From assembly GCA_963844885.1 (NCBI GenBank), contig CAWJQA010000002.1:27432-91431 (forward strand): DNA of 64,000 nt, read 5' to 3'. This stretch comes from DATMER01 sp963844885. Lineage in GTDB: Bacteria > Acidobacteriota > Thermoanaerobaculia > Multivoradales > UBA5704. The notes under the pieces are model-generated. The model searched no databases, was not told the DNA's origin, and worked only from the letters and a program-made list of their open reading frames with translations. A program made the position numbers and the translations under genes. Within the stretch, counting starts at the first letter, position 1. The number at the start of each line of letters is the position of its first letter. Positions 54,707 through 64,000 of the stretch are shown here, one piece after another.

Positions 54707-56353
54707 ATGTCTGGAGAGAAGGTTAGCCTTTTGGAGAGAATTCAAAGAAGGTCCCTCCAGGAGCGCGGGTTGAGAGCCAAGAAGCGAGCGATCTCTCGAA
54801 TCGGTGCGACTCTCGGCCTCGTGGCCGCCGGGGCAGTCGCCCAGCTTTCGCCGAACGGCACCGAATTCCAGGTCAACACGACCGCTGCCGGGCCGCAGGC
54901 CTCGCCCTCGGCGGCCCTCGACAGCTCGGGCCGCCTTGCCGTGGTCTGGCAGGGACCCGGGGACGGCACCGACGTCTGGCTCCAGCTCCTGGATGCGGAT
55001 GGCTCTCCTCTCGTTTCCGAGCTCCGGGTGAGCTCCCATCTGCCCGGCTGCCAGCAGGCCCCGGCCGTCGCCTTCGCGCCGGACGGCCGCTTCGCCGTCG
55101 TCTGGGAGAGTGAAGGCCAGGACGGAGACGGCTGGGGTATCTATGCGCAGAGGTTCGATCCGGACGGCTCCCTTGCCGGCCCCGAAATCCAGGTCAATGC
55201 CACGACGGCTGGAGACCAGCGGGCGCCGTCGGTCGCGTATGGAGCCTCCGGCATCTTCACCGTGGCCTGGGAGAGCCATGGCCAGGACGGCGACGGCTGG
55301 AGCGTCCAGGCCCGTCAGCTCGGCGCGTCGGGTCCCGTGACTGGCGAGGTCCAGGTGGCCGCGTCGACGATTGGAGACCAGCGGCATCCCGCCGTCGCTG
55401 TCCAGCCTGGCGGGCAGGTGGTGGTGGCCTGGGAGGGACCGGACGGCTCCGGCTCCGGCATCTTCCTGCGCCGGTTCGCCGCCGGCCTCACCGCGCCGGG
55501 CTCGGAGGTCCGGGCCAATGCCGCGGCGGCGGGATTCCAGAGCGGTCCTTCCCTGGCCGTGGACGGCTCGGGCAACGTGATCGCGGCCTGGGAGGCGTCG
55601 GGACGCGACGGCAGCGCTTCCGGCATCGTGGCCCGCCGGCTCGACCGTTTCCTCAACCCGCTGGCCGGAGAGGTCGACGTCAACGCCGTCACGGCCGGCC
55701 TGCAGTCGCGGCCCACGGTCGCCAGCGCCATTTCCGGGGATTTCCTGATCGCCTGGGAGAGTTGGAGCCAGGATGCGGGCGGCGCCGGGGTCTTCGCGCG
55801 GCGCTTCAACTTCCTGGAGCAGCCGGACGCCGAGGTCCAGGTGAACACTTTCAGTCCGGGGCCGCAGCGCCGGCCGGCCATGGCGGCCTCGCCGGCCGGG
55901 GAATTCCTCGTGGCCTGGGAGAGTCTCGGGCAGGACGGCGATTCCTCCGGAGTCTTCGCGCAGCGCTACACCCTGCCGGGCCTCGACTTCTACACGGTCC
56001 AGCCTTGCCGCCTCTTCGACACCCGCACCAACGGCGGCTCGCCTCTCCAGAGCGGCGTCGAAAGGGTTTTCGGGATCGCCGGCACCTGTGGGATTCCGGT
56101 CACGGCGCGGGCGGTCTCGGTCAACCTGACCGCGATCGACGCCACGGGCAACGGCAACATCGCCCTGTTCCCTGGCGACGCCCAGGCACCGGCGGTCAGC
56201 AACATCAATTTCACCTTGGGATTGACACGCTCGAACAACGCCATCGTGGCGCTGGCCCGCGGCGGTGCCGGCACCCTCACGGCTCGCGCCACGGTCAACG
56301 CCTCTCCCGGCCAGGTCCACCTGATCCTCGACGTCAACGGATATTTCCAATGA
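54707..56353 (+). CDS. Secreted seven-repeat (propeller-like) protein preceding the RHS gene
   Basis: A 548-residue protein. A basic N-terminus leads to a hydrophobic signal (ISRIGATLGLVAAGAVAQLS). Residues about 48-420 are seven repeats of 52-56 residues with the pattern EVQVN..TAGxQ..P.VA, FAVVWESxGQDGDGWG and a closing QRF; seven copies suggest a seven-bladed beta-propeller. Residues about 425-548 are a separate domain (FYTVQPCRLFDTRTNGG to QVHLILDVNGYF) that recurs in acidobacterial secreted proteins. The stop overlaps the ATG of the RHS gene (ATGA), so the two are coupled and may work together on the surface. Confidence 0.78.
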   Translation: MSGEKVSLLERIQRRSLQERGLRAKKRAISRIGATLGLVAAGAVAQLSPNGTEFQVNTTAAGPQASPSAALDSSGRLAVVWQGPGDGTDVWLQLLDADGSPLVSELRVSSHLPGCQQAPAVAFAPDGRFAVVWESEGQDGDGWGIYAQRFDPDGSLAGPEIQVNATTAGDQRAPSVAYGASGIFTVAWESHGQDGDGWSVQARQLGASGPVTGEVQVAASTIGDQRHPAVAVQPGGQVVVAWEGPDGSGSGIFLRRFAAGLTAPGSEVRANAAAAGFQSGPSLAVDGSGNVIAAWEASGRDGSASGIVARRLDRFLNPLAGEVDVNAVTAGLQSRPTVASAISGDFLIAWESWSQDAGGAGVFARRFNFLEQPDAEVQVNTFSPGPQRRPAMAASPAGEFLVAWESLGQDGDSSGVFAQRYTLPGLDFYTVQPCRLFDTRTNGGSPLQSGVERVFGIAGTCGIPVTARAVSVNLTAIDATGNGNIALFPGDAQAPAVSNINFTLGLTRSNNAIVALARGGAGTLTARATVNASPGQVHLILDVNGYFQ

Positions 56354-59300
56354 GACGAGCCTTCCTGCTGGCCGTTGCCATCCTCTGGCTTCCGCGGTCC
56401 TCCGCGGCGGTGGACTGTCCGTACTGCCCGGGAGTCTTCAGCCTGCCCGCTCATCTTTGCGCCCTGCCGGGCACGATCCAGACCGGAACGGGTTGCGGCG
56501 GCCAGCTCAAGAACTGTCAGATGCCGGAGCTGATCGGACCCCGCACCCAGATCGTCTCGACCGGGCCAGGCACCTACGAAGCCCGCCTCATCGCGGAGGC
56601 GCGAGCCCCCTGGAACTCCGATCCCGGAACTCTGAGCTCCGGCAAGTTGAAGCTGTACTGGACCGCGCTCGAGTTCTGTCAGAACGGCCTGGCCGACAAG
56701 CAGGAGACCTATCTCGCTTTCGGAGGCCTGACCTGCGGCGGTGCCCCGTACGACTTCGGCACGTTCACGCTCCAGGCCATCGTCTGCCAGGGCGGAGGAA
56801 GTTGCCAGAAGCAGGTCACCCTCAACGCCATGCCGCTCAAGGTGGAGCGTTCCGCTGTCTGCGGCGAGCCGCCGAAGTGGACCTGCTGCGCCGACGGCAC
56901 CTGCGGAAGTTGCGTCCGGGTTGGAGCCGGCTCGGCCAGCCCGGGCGGTGACGGGGCGAGCGCGGCGCCGCCGGTGTCCGGCCCGGGAGCGATGCTGCGC
57001 TACCGGGCCGGCGGCGCGGGCTTCCCCGGCTGGCCGGGGACCGCCGCCTGGAACCAGGCCCTGGGCCGGGGCTGGTCCCACGATTACGCCGAGCGCATCG
57101 TCCAGGATCCCGGCGTCGGCCATGTCTGGCTGCTCACCCGCGACGCCACCTTCCGGGAGTTTACGGACGCCAACGCCGACAGCGTCTATGAGACCGTCTC
57201 GCCGAGCGACGAGTACCGGGACCTGTTCAAGGTGCCGGCCGGCTGGGAGCTGCGGAGCCTCGACGGCACCGTCCAGTCTTTCGATTCGGCCGGCCTGTGG
57301 ACCCGGACCGTGGACCGCAACGGCAATCAGAAGACCGCCACCTACTCGTCCGGCGTGCTCACCCGGGTCGACTTTCCCGACGGCCGCCGCGAAGACTTCA
57401 CCTACGGGCCGGACGGCAAGCTGCACACGATCACCGAGACCGGTGTCGATGGGACCACCTCCCGCACCTGGACCTACACTTGGACCGGTCTCGATCTCAC
57501 CCGGATCGACCGGCCGGACAGCACCGCCTGGGAGATGTTCTACAGCGCCAGCCTGGGTCTCGCCGGCTACCTCACCCGCATCGACCTGCGGGGAACCGGC
57601 ACCGGCACGGGCCGTGTCGAGACCGCCTGGGAGTACGACACCCAGGGCAACGTGGTCAAGATCTGGAAGGGAGACCCCGTCTCGACCGGACCCGCCGCGA
57701 TGGAGCTCTCGGAGCTCACCTACGACACTCCCGTCCTCCCCACCAAGACCACGGTCAAGGACGCTCTCGGCCGGGAGTCGGTCTACTACCTGGCGCGGGA
57801 CGCGGGCAGCCGCAAGCCCAAGATCACCCGGCTGGAGGACGGCTGCCCGGTCTGCGGCCTGACCGCCAAACAGAAGCTCGAGTACACGGACCCGGTCAAC
57901 CCTCTGCTCCCCACGGCCATCGTCGACAGCCGAAACCTCGACGGCGACAACAAGGCACAGCGCACCGAGTACGCTTACAACGCCGACGGCCGCAGAGTGC
58001 TCCAGCGGGAAGCCGCCGGCACGGGCCTGGCGCGCGAAACGCGCTGGCAGTACCACCCCGTCTTCCGGGCCTTCCCGACCCGGATCGAAAAGCCTTCCAC
58101 CGCCGGAGGCTCGGCCCTGCGCGTGACCGAGATGAGCTACGACACCGCCGGCAATCTCCTCACCCGGACCGAGAGCGGCACCGAGAACGGCTCGGCCTTC
58201 TCGTTCACGACGGTCATGACCTACAACCCCGGCGGCCAGTTGCTGTCGATCGATCCGCCCGGCCACGGCACCGCCGATCAGGTCACCTTCACCTACGACC
58301 CCACCCGCGGCAACGGTACTCTGGTCCCCCTGTCCCGGACCGACGCGATCGGCACCGCCACCTTCACCCACGACGCCTTCAACCGCCGCACCGGAGCCAC
58401 GGACGTCAACAACGTTTTGACCCTGACCGGTTACGACAACCTCAACCGGGTCATCTCGGTGACGCAGGATGGAGGCGCCGGACCGAGCCTCGTCACCCTC
58501 TACGAGCACAACGACTTCGGCGACCTCTTCCGGACGATCCGGCCGGAAAACAACATCCTGGAGTACACCTACAATCCGGCCGGCTGGCTCCTGTCGGTCG
58601 AAAGCAAGCCCGACGCGTTCACAGCCGGCGAGCGGACGCTCTTCACCCCCGATGCCGCCGGCCACCGCATCCGCGAGGATCTTCAGCGCTGGGATGGAGC
58701 CGACTGGGTGACCGAATCCTGGACCGAATTCGTCTACAGCTCGAAGTGCTACCTCGACAAGGTGGTCCGTCCGGGCGGATCGGTGACCGAGTACGCCTAC
58801 GACTGCAACGCCAACCTCGCGAAGGTCTGGGACGCCAACCACCCGAGCGCGGCGAACCCCACGCCGACCCAGACGTATGCCTATGACGACCTCGGCCGGC
58901 TCGCGAGCCTCACGCAACCCTGGACCGGAGCGGGCGGAGGCACCGCGGTGACCCACTACGCCTACGACGTCCAGGATCACCTCAACCAGGTCACCGACGC
59001 CGAAGGGAACCTCACGCTCTACACCTACAGCGACCGGGACCTGTTGACTCGGGAGGAGTCCCCGGTTTCCGGCGCCACGGATTACGTTTACAATGAACAC
59101 GGAGAGTTGGAGGAGGAGACGGACGCCCGTGGCGTCACCGCCACCCGCTCCTACGATGCCTTGGACCGGCTCCTGTCCGTCAGCTATCCCGATCCGTCGC
59201 TGAACGTGAGCTACGCCTACGACACCCCCGGGCTCTTCGCCAAGGGCCGGCTGACCGGGATCACCCGGCACGGCGAAACCATCGCCTACGATTACGACCG

Positions 59301-60486
59301 CTTCGGCCGCACGACGCGGGATGGCGCCTTGACCTACGCTTATGACCGCAACGGCAACCGCGCCGAGATCGACTATCCGGACGCCGTCAAGGTGATCTAC
59401 ACCCACGACTACGCCGACCGGCAGAAGACCCTCTCGCTGAGCGTGGACGGAGGCGCGCCGCTGACCCTGGCCGGCAACGCCACCTACAAGCCCTTCGGCC
59501 CGCTCGCGAGCCTCGCGCTCGGCAACGGCCTGACGGAGACCCGGACGTACGGCCAGCGCTACCAGCCTTCCGAGATCCGTCTGGATGGAACGGCCACGCT
59601 CCTCGACTGGTCCTACACAACCGACCTGGCCGGCAACATCACGGCCATTCAGGACGTTCTCAACCCGGCCAACAATCGCGGCTACGGCTACCAGGACAAC
59701 CTCTACTTCCTCACCCAGGGAAACGGCCCCTGGGGCCTCCGCTCCTGGACCTACGACCGGATCGGCAACCGCCTGACCGAAACGAGAGGCGCGGTCACGG
59801 ACAGCTACACCTACCCGGTCAACGGCGCTTCAGGGCACAACCCCAAGCTCCAATCGATCACGCTGGGCGCCGGAGGAAGTCGATCCTACGGCTACGACGA
59901 GATCGGCGACACGGTCCAGATCGTGGACGCCGCTCAGCAACTCGACCTGATCCACGACGCCTCCCGCCGGCTCACGGAGCTGATGACGAGGCCGGAAGAC
60001 CGTTCCGTCTCCTTCACCTACGACGGCCGCAGTTTCCTGAGCGAAGCCGGAGAGCAAGAGGCTGCCTGCTTCCCGAAGCAGACATTCGCCCTTTACGACT
60101 CCGAAGGCCTGCTTCACCGCCGCGAGCACCACCTGCTCGACGGAGCGAGCTCGATCTTTCTCGACAGCGACACCGTCCTTTCATTCGCCGGCCGGCCGGT
60201 GGCGGTCCTGAACCTGACGCCGAGCACCTCCAAGCTGACCTACCTGACAACCGACCATCTGGGCACGCCCGCGGCGGCCACTTCTGAAAGCGGAACGCTG
60301 CTATGGGGAGGCGGCTTCGAGCCTTTCGGCGCGACTTGGAACGTGACGGACCCAGCGGTGTTCCTGCGGTTCCCGGGGCAGTGGAGTGATGAGGGGTGGG
60401 CGGGGGTGGCGGAAGGCGTTCCTCATAACCTCTTTACCGCTGGTATGAAATATTCAGCGGCCGATACATGGCCGCGTACCCATTAG
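56350..60486 (+). CDS. RHS/YD-repeat polymorphic toxin-type protein
   Basis: About 1378 residues. Signal peptide (RRAFLLAVAILWLPRSSAAV), then a Cys-rich N-terminal region of about 200 residues. From about residue 215 come DUF6531-like sequence (MLRYRAGGAGFPGWPGTAAW, GRGWSHDYAERIV) and some 25 YD repeats such as YDTQGNVVKI, YDDLGRLASL and YDRFGRTTRDG. The core ends with YLTTDHLGTPAAATSESGTL and GQWSDEGW. RHS proteins build a shell around a variable C-terminal toxin. The frame ends early at 60486: one base lost near 60433 hides YRWYEIFSGRYMAAYPLGG, and one base gained near 60576 hides IGFADPLGLF, the usual core-to-tip boundary. Confidence 0.88.
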   Translation: MRRAFLLAVAILWLPRSSAAVDCPYCPGVFSLPAHLCALPGTIQTGTGCGGQLKNCQMPELIGPRTQIVSTGPGTYEARLIAEARAPWNSDPGTLSSGKLKLYWTALEFCQNGLADKQETYLAFGGLTCGGAPYDFGTFTLQAIVCQGGGSCQKQVTLNAMPLKVERSAVCGEPPKWTCCADGTCGSCVRVGAGSASPGGDGASAAPPVSGPGAMLRYRAGGAGFPGWPGTAAWNQALGRGWSHDYAERIVQDPGVGHVWLLTRDATFREFTDANADSVYETVSPSDEYRDLFKVPAGWELRSLDGTVQSFDSAGLWTRTVDRNGNQKTATYSSGVLTRVDFPDGRREDFTYGPDGKLHTITETGVDGTTSRTWTYTWTGLDLTRIDRPDSTAWEMFYSASLGLAGYLTRIDLRGTGTGTGRVETAWEYDTQGNVVKIWKGDPVSTGPAAMELSELTYDTPVLPTKTTVKDALGRESVYYLARDAGSRKPKITRLEDGCPVCGLTAKQKLEYTDPVNPLLPTAIVDSRNLDGDNKAQRTEYAYNADGRRVLQREAAGTGLARETRWQYHPVFRAFPTRIEKPSTAGGSALRVTEMSYDTAGNLLTRTESGTENGSAFSFTTVMTYNPGGQLLSIDPPGHGTADQVTFTYDPTRGNGTLVPLSRTDAIGTATFTHDAFNRRTGATDVNNVLTLTGYDNLNRVISVTQDGGAGPSLVTLYEHNDFGDLFRTIRPENNILEYTYNPAGWLLSVESKPDAFTAGERTLFTPDAAGHRIREDLQRWDGADWVTESWTEFVYSSKCYLDKVVRPGGSVTEYAYDCNANLAKVWDANHPSAANPTPTQTYAYDDLGRLASLTQPWTGAGGGTAVTHYAYDVQDHLNQVTDAEGNLTLYTYSDRDLLTREESPVSGATDYVYNEHGELEEETDARGVTATRSYDALDRLLSVSYPDPSLNVSYAYDTPGLFAKGRLTGITRHGETIAYDYDRFGRTTRDGALTYAYDRNGNRAEIDYPDAVKVIYTHDYADRQKTLSLSVDGGAPLTLAGNATYKPFGPLASLALGNGLTETRTYGQRYQPSEIRLDGTATLLDWSYTTDLAGNITAIQDVLNPANNRGYGYQDNLYFLTQGNGPWGLRSWTYDRIGNRLTETRGAVTDSYTYPVNGASGHNPKLQSITLGAGGSRSYGYDEIGDTVQIVDAAQQLDLIHDASRRLTELMTRPEDRSVSFTYDGRSFLSEAGEQEAACFPKQTFALYDSEGLLHRREHHLLDGASSIFLDSDTVLSFAGRPVAVLNLTPSTSKLTYLTTDHLGTPAAATSESGTLLWGGGFEPFGATWNVTDPAVFLRFPGQWSDEGWAGVAEGVPHNLFTAGMKYSAADTWPRTH

Positions 60487-60645
60487 GCGGCGTCACTCTT
60501 GATCTGAGAGATCTGCTTCTGCCGCGCAGGGTACTGAGCGTCTTCAGTTTTGTAGCATACGTCCAGGGAAATCCCCATTGGCTTTGCTGATCCACTTGGC
60601 CTTTTTAGCTCGAAGGTTGGCACTGTCCAGCAGGAGTCTGGGTGA
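60434..60645 (+). other. Out-of-frame continuation of the RHS core end and tip start
   Basis: In frame 3 from 60435: YRWYEIFSGRYMAAYPLGGV, TLDLRDLLLPRRVLSVFSFV and AYVQGNP. Then, after an extra base in a CCCC run, frame 1: IGFADPLGLFSSKVGTVQQE, with a stop at 60645. NP...DPLGL is the standard end of an RHS shell. Two compensating one-base errors, one in a T run and one in a C run, restore this. The first tip residues therefore start near 60607. Confidence 0.65.
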
Positions 60646-61017
60646 TTAACGGAGCGCCCGGGAATCTGCAGACGCTCTGATGATCTGAGCTTTGAAGGGT
60701 GCTGCAAGGGAAACTGGGGAACCAAAGTGCCCTGAAAAAGTATGCGGTGACCCTAATATCTATTATTCGCTGCGAGTCCAGAGAACGGGACGGTGCAAGG
60801 CGGATCCCAGGTTTCTCGGCTGCGGTAGTTCCATTCCGCATGGACAAACGGCTCATGTCTGCTCCGATGATTGTCGGCCCGGGAATGTGGACCTTGGGCT
60901 GTATCGTGCCTGCATACGGTGACCATATTCTTCGGACATCCACGCGAGATCGCTTCCGGATTTGTGGAGAGATGTCTCGGAGTGGATGAAGGTTCCTTGG
61001 GACGGCAACAGGAAGCT
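60646..61017 (+). other. Probable toxin-tip region, frames broken
   Basis: Lower-GC DNA directly after the RHS core. Partial frames carry Cys-rich protein-like text (VCGDPNIYYSLRVQRTGRCK, then HVCSDDCRPGNVDLGLYRAC near 60730-60920) and another (PMIVGPGMWTLGC). No single frame covers the stretch and no toxin family is recognised. Position and composition suggest the C-terminal toxin of the RHS protein. Confidence 0.35.
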
Positions 61018-61281
61018 ATGGACCATGAAGAGTCAAGCGCTCTTGGCTACAGTATTGAGGTGATTCGTTACTCTGCATACCCCGGCCTCGAGGGGTTCGA
61101 GAAGCGCGTGCTCATCCACCGTGACGACGTAGAGGGTACCTCGATTGGTTTAACGACGAATGAACTGCAGATAATTCGGTTTCCATCTCGACCCTTCGGT
61201 TCCGGCTTCATCGGCTTCCTCCTGGATGGAAGAGCTTGTCTCTTTCGACTTGCTTCCTGGAGTATGATAGAGGTGAAATAG
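61018..61281 (+). CDS. Candidate immunity protein of the RHS locus
   Basis: An 87-residue frame: ALGYSIEVIRYSAYPGLEGF, EKRVLIHRDDVEGTSIGLTT and RPFGSGFIGFLLDGRACLFR. The composition is acidic and lower GC than the core. A neighbouring frame continues protein-like text (EYDRGEIALNLDRSPISFAL, FDRRVSMEWTGKCPQARPYA) to 61475, so one indel near 61255 probably truncates it; the full protein would be about 150 residues. An immunity role rests on position after an RHS tip only. Confidence 0.45.
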   Translation: MDHEESSALGYSIEVIRYSAYPGLEGFEKRVLIHRDDVEGTSIGLTTNELQIIRFPSRPFGSGFIGFLLDGRACLFRLASWSMIEVK

Positions 61282-61619
61282 CGCTCAATCTCGATCGCTC
61301 TCCAATTAGTTTTGCCCTCTTCGATCGTCGAGTTTCAATGGAGTGGACAGGGAAATGTCCTCAAGCTCGACCCTATGCCAGGGTAAATAAACAGGATGGA
61401 AGCGGAGGCGCTTGGCTGAGGGAGGAGGAGAATCTTGGCGAGACTGATGGAGGAGGTCGGAAGACGGCGACATGATCAAGCCCGCGGCTTCGATCGAGCC
61501 ATGGCCGGTGCACGCTCAGTCGGGGTGAGCGGCGAAGAAGTTGAGCCGCTGGGTCGAGACAAGATACTCCGTTCCCGGGCGGGTGCTTGAACTGACGCTA
61601 CGCCAGTCACCTCCGAGTT

Positions 61620-61875
61620 GATGGACCTGGAGCAACCGATCATCGACGCACCCATGGCGGCGGCCGACTCCCGGAAGCGGCGCCCGCTGCTCGGGGACGC
61701 GGCTTCGAGCTTCGGCGCTACCTGGAACGTGACGGACCCGGCGGGTCAGCCGAGCCCGGGGCAGTGGAGTGACGAAGAAACGGGGCGGACGAAACCTTGC
61801 CATACACTGGCTGGGCGGGATGAAGAAATGCGTGCCGTTTGCAAAGCCTTGTGTGGCTCCGCGACGAACCCTTAA
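61620..61875 (+). pseudogene. Degenerate copy of the RHS core end
   Basis: The translation has SSFGATWNVTDPAGQPSPGQ and WSDEETGRT, the same words as the end of the intact RHS core (FGATWNVTDPAVFLRFPGQW and SDEGW), and the DNA before it aligns to the HLGTPAAATSESGTLLWGGG segment with many changes. It is a displaced and decayed core-tip junction, about 1.3 kb after the intact one. Confidence 0.6.
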
Positions 61876-62877
61876 GATCGCGCTCGCTGTCTCGAGCCGT
61901 GCTCGCTGACGGCAGCTTTAACGAAATCGCGATCCCACGTCGCCGGCAAGTGACCCGCAACTCTACTGCCAGGTCTCCCAGAAAATGTTGCTCCCGTTCA
62001 GCCGACCACAGAGAGCGCCGCTTGGCTCCATGATTTCGCCGAATCGTATGTGTTTTCGCGAAACGATCTCCATGACAAGCTTCTGACCTGGTGGCCTTCG
62101 ATCATGGTGGAATCCACCGATCCTTGTGCCTTCACCGGAAAAAGGGGCCGACTACCCGTGGGCGTACGCGGTTCCTCTAAGATGGCCTGCACCGTTTGTG
62201 GTGAGAATTGCGAATGGCTTCGCTATTGATGGGCAGTCGGGCGGGACAGGTATCGACTACTACATTACATTCCTCGGATGGTCTGCACGGCTTCACCGGC
62301 GCACTCTGACCATGTTGCTAAGCAGAGGCGAGGCCCGCGAGGCGGCGCGCCAGGTTGCTGGGTCATTTCAGCGCCATTCAGTACTCGCCGAGCCGGGCTC
62401 CTAAAAACAGCGCTCCGGGCTCGATACCTCCCTCGGGGGCTGGCGTCTTTCGCGCCTTTCGTCGGTGAGGGAGGATCGAGGGGGTCCTTGAAGGCGGACA
62501 CACGCCCTCCTGCCCGGCCTTCCCCCGAAAACCGGCCCGTGGCTCCGCCCCGCAGGCGAAGACAGGATCTCCCAGAGGGCCAGGACCCCCATGTCGGCGG
62601 ACGGCGGCGGCCTCGGACTCGGCGGCCGTCGGTCCCCCTATTTCAAGGAACCACGCAAGCCGGGCTCGCCAAGCTGCCTGGACAGCCGCGGCGCGTATAT
62701 CGACGGGACCATCCGCACGGATATCCCCGGCTCCTCGATCGAGTGCAGACCTCGGCCCACCTCTATGCGACGGGCACTGTTCCCGCCAGGTGTCTCAAAG
62801 GTGCTCGCGCGGAGTCCCCCCCAACCGCCCTCAGGAGCGGCCGGAGGCACCTCGGCGTCCGGTTACGTCTAGGACGC
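61876..62877. other. Tip and immunity debris between RHS core copies
   Basis: No complete gene is seen. One frame at 62126-62404 has protein-like text (PWAYAVPLRWPAPFVVRIAN, GIDYYITFLGWSARLHRRTL) and could be a remnant of an immunity or tip protein. From 62410 to 62870 the frames are Arg/Pro-rich and unconvincing. The stretch lies between two displaced RHS core ends. Confidence 0.4.
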
Positions 62878-64000
62878 CAGGATACCTCAACGAGGTCACC
62901 GACGCCGAAGGGCACGTCACGCGCTATACCTACAGCGACCGGGACCTGTCGGCCGGGGGGAGTCCCCGGTTTCCGGCGCCACGGATTACCTCTATAATGA
63001 ACACGGAGAGTTGGAGAAGGAAACGAACAGCCGTGAAGACCCTCTCACTGAGCGTCGACGGAGGCGCGCCGCTGTCCCTGGCCGTAACGCCATCTACAAG
63101 CCGTCCGGCTCGCTGCGCGACCCTCGCGCTCGGCAACGGCCTGACGGAGACCCGGACGACGGCCGGCGGCACCAGCCTTCCGGTCCGTCTGGCTGGCACG
63201 GCAACGCTCCTCGACTGGTCGTACACGACCGACCTCACCGGCAACATCACGGCCATCCAGGACATCCTCAACCCGGCCAACAATCGCGGCTACGGCTACC
63301 AGGACAACGTCTACTTCCTCACCCAGGGAAACGGCCCCTGGGGTCTCCGCTCCTGGACCTACGACCGGATCGGCAACCGCCTGACCGAGACGAGAGGCGC
63401 GGTCACGGACAGCTACGTCTATCCGGTCAACGGCGCTTCCGGGCATAACCCCAAGCTCCAATCGATCACGCTGGGCGCCGGAGGCAGCCGATCCTACGGC
63501 TACGACGAGATCGGCGACACGGTCCAGATCGTGGACACCGCTCAGCAACTCGACCTGATCCACGACGCCTCGCGCCGCCTCACGGAGCTGATGACGAGGC
63601 CGGAAGACCGCTCCGTCTCCTTCACCTACGACGGCCGCAGCTTCCTGAGCGAAGCCGGAGAGGAAGAGTCCGCCTGCTCCCGAAACAGACATCCGCCCTC
63701 TACGACTCCGAAGGCCTGCTCTCCACCGCCGCGAGCACGTCTGCTCGACGGAGCGGTCGATCTTTCTCGACAGCGACACCGTCCTCACCTTCGCCGGCCG
63801 GCCGGTGGCGGTCCTGAACCTGACGCCGAGCACCTCCAAGCTAACCTACCTGACAACCGACCATCGGGCACGCCCGCGGCGGCTACGTCAGAAAGCGGAA
63901 CGCTGCTTTGGGAGGCGGCTTCGAGCCTTTCGGCTCGACTTGGAACGTGACGGACCCGGCGGTGTTCCTGCGGTTCCCCGGGGCAGTGGAGTGATGAGGG
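62878..64000 (+). pseudogene. Second, displaced copy of the RHS core end (runs off window)
   Basis: Near-identical DNA to 58975-60395 of the intact RHS gene, from YLNEVTDAEGHVTRYTYSDR to TSESGTLLW and the GGGGCAGTGGAGTGATGAGG boundary at the window edge. Coding text includes ATLLDWSYTTDLTGNITAIQ and DILNPANNRGYGYQDNVYFL. About 330 bases are missing around 63020 and several single-base shifts occur (after 63000, near 63670 and 63720 onward). With no start of its own it is an orphan core-end module, as used for tip exchange by recombination. Confidence 0.8.

Noticed and set aside
55990..59406. A very long minus-strand open frame opposite the RHS gene
   Set aside because: It is the antisense shadow of GC-rich YD repeats; the plus strand has the signal peptide and RHS motifs.
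61876..62877. A complete immunity or toxin gene
   Set aside because: Only short frames with mixed composition; at most remnants can be claimed.

Overview
The window looks like a chromosomal segment of a high-GC Acidobacteriota bacterium, probably from the Thermoanaerobaculia/Holophagae side. The evidence is two proteins of the acidobacterial VWFA-related type, a complete translation-gene cluster, a RodZ gene, an ECF sigma/anti-sigma pair and many secreted proteins of acidobacterial character. This is inferred from gene content only. No rRNA, CRISPR array or intact transposase was seen.

Layout. 1-2330 is a worn accessory edge with a coiled-coil tail, gene fragments and a frame-broken AbrB/PIN toxin-antitoxin pair. 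2331-6067 holds a CCA-adding-type nucleotidyltransferase, a secreted VWFA protein, a short-repeat patch, a DUF433/DUF5615 pair and a DUF2188 protein. 6250-11198 carries gatC, gatA, a LysM-like/Amidase_3 cell wall hydrolase and an ECF sigma factor with its zinc anti-sigma factor behind a textbook GGAACTT-type promoter. 11263-18668 has an oversized GreA-type factor, two paralogous repeat proteins flanking rodZ, a DnaJ-TPR protein, a PP2C phosphatase and a geranylgeranyl-reductase-like flavoprotein. 18665-27627 covers a second VWFA protein, fatty acid oxidation genes, tRNA-Pro, a dienelactone hydrolase and a broken rocD. 27807-33367 has a PilZ-AMIN membrane protein, a cell wall amidase, a MamK-like actin and a DUF885 protein.

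33861-39331 is the most novel part. Three paralogous TPR proteins with an N-terminal H-x4-C-x2-C motif are interleaved with two small secreted proteins that end in the same two-cysteine motif. Four intergenic regions carry the same bipartite element, TGTCMCGGTTT-N12-GCACYTR, on the coding strand. This looks like one regulon: a family of secreted peptides with TPR partners under a dedicated, probably ECF-type, sigma factor.

39395-42359 has a DinB protein, a broken thiolase and a TetR gene beside a nine-unit 42-bp tandem array of palindromes. 42372-50080 is conserved housekeeping: rdgB, coaE, folD and ubiE on the minus strand, then rplM, rpsI, rpsB, tsf, pyrH, frr and rlmB on the plus strand behind a consensus TTGACA-17-TAATAT promoter. 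50240-54652 has a secreted S74-chaperone protein, tRNA-Thr/Tyr/Gly, a polytopic membrane protein and a TylF-type methyltransferase. 54707-64000 is an RHS polymorphic-toxin locus: a seven-repeat secreted protein, a large RHS protein, and downstream displaced or degenerate copies of the RHS core end separated by lower-GC tip material.

A caution applies throughout. At least ten otherwise well-conserved genes are broken by single-base indels, several inside short C, G or T runs. That pattern fits uncorrected sequencing error better than gene decay, so genes marked as disrupted may be intact in the organism.
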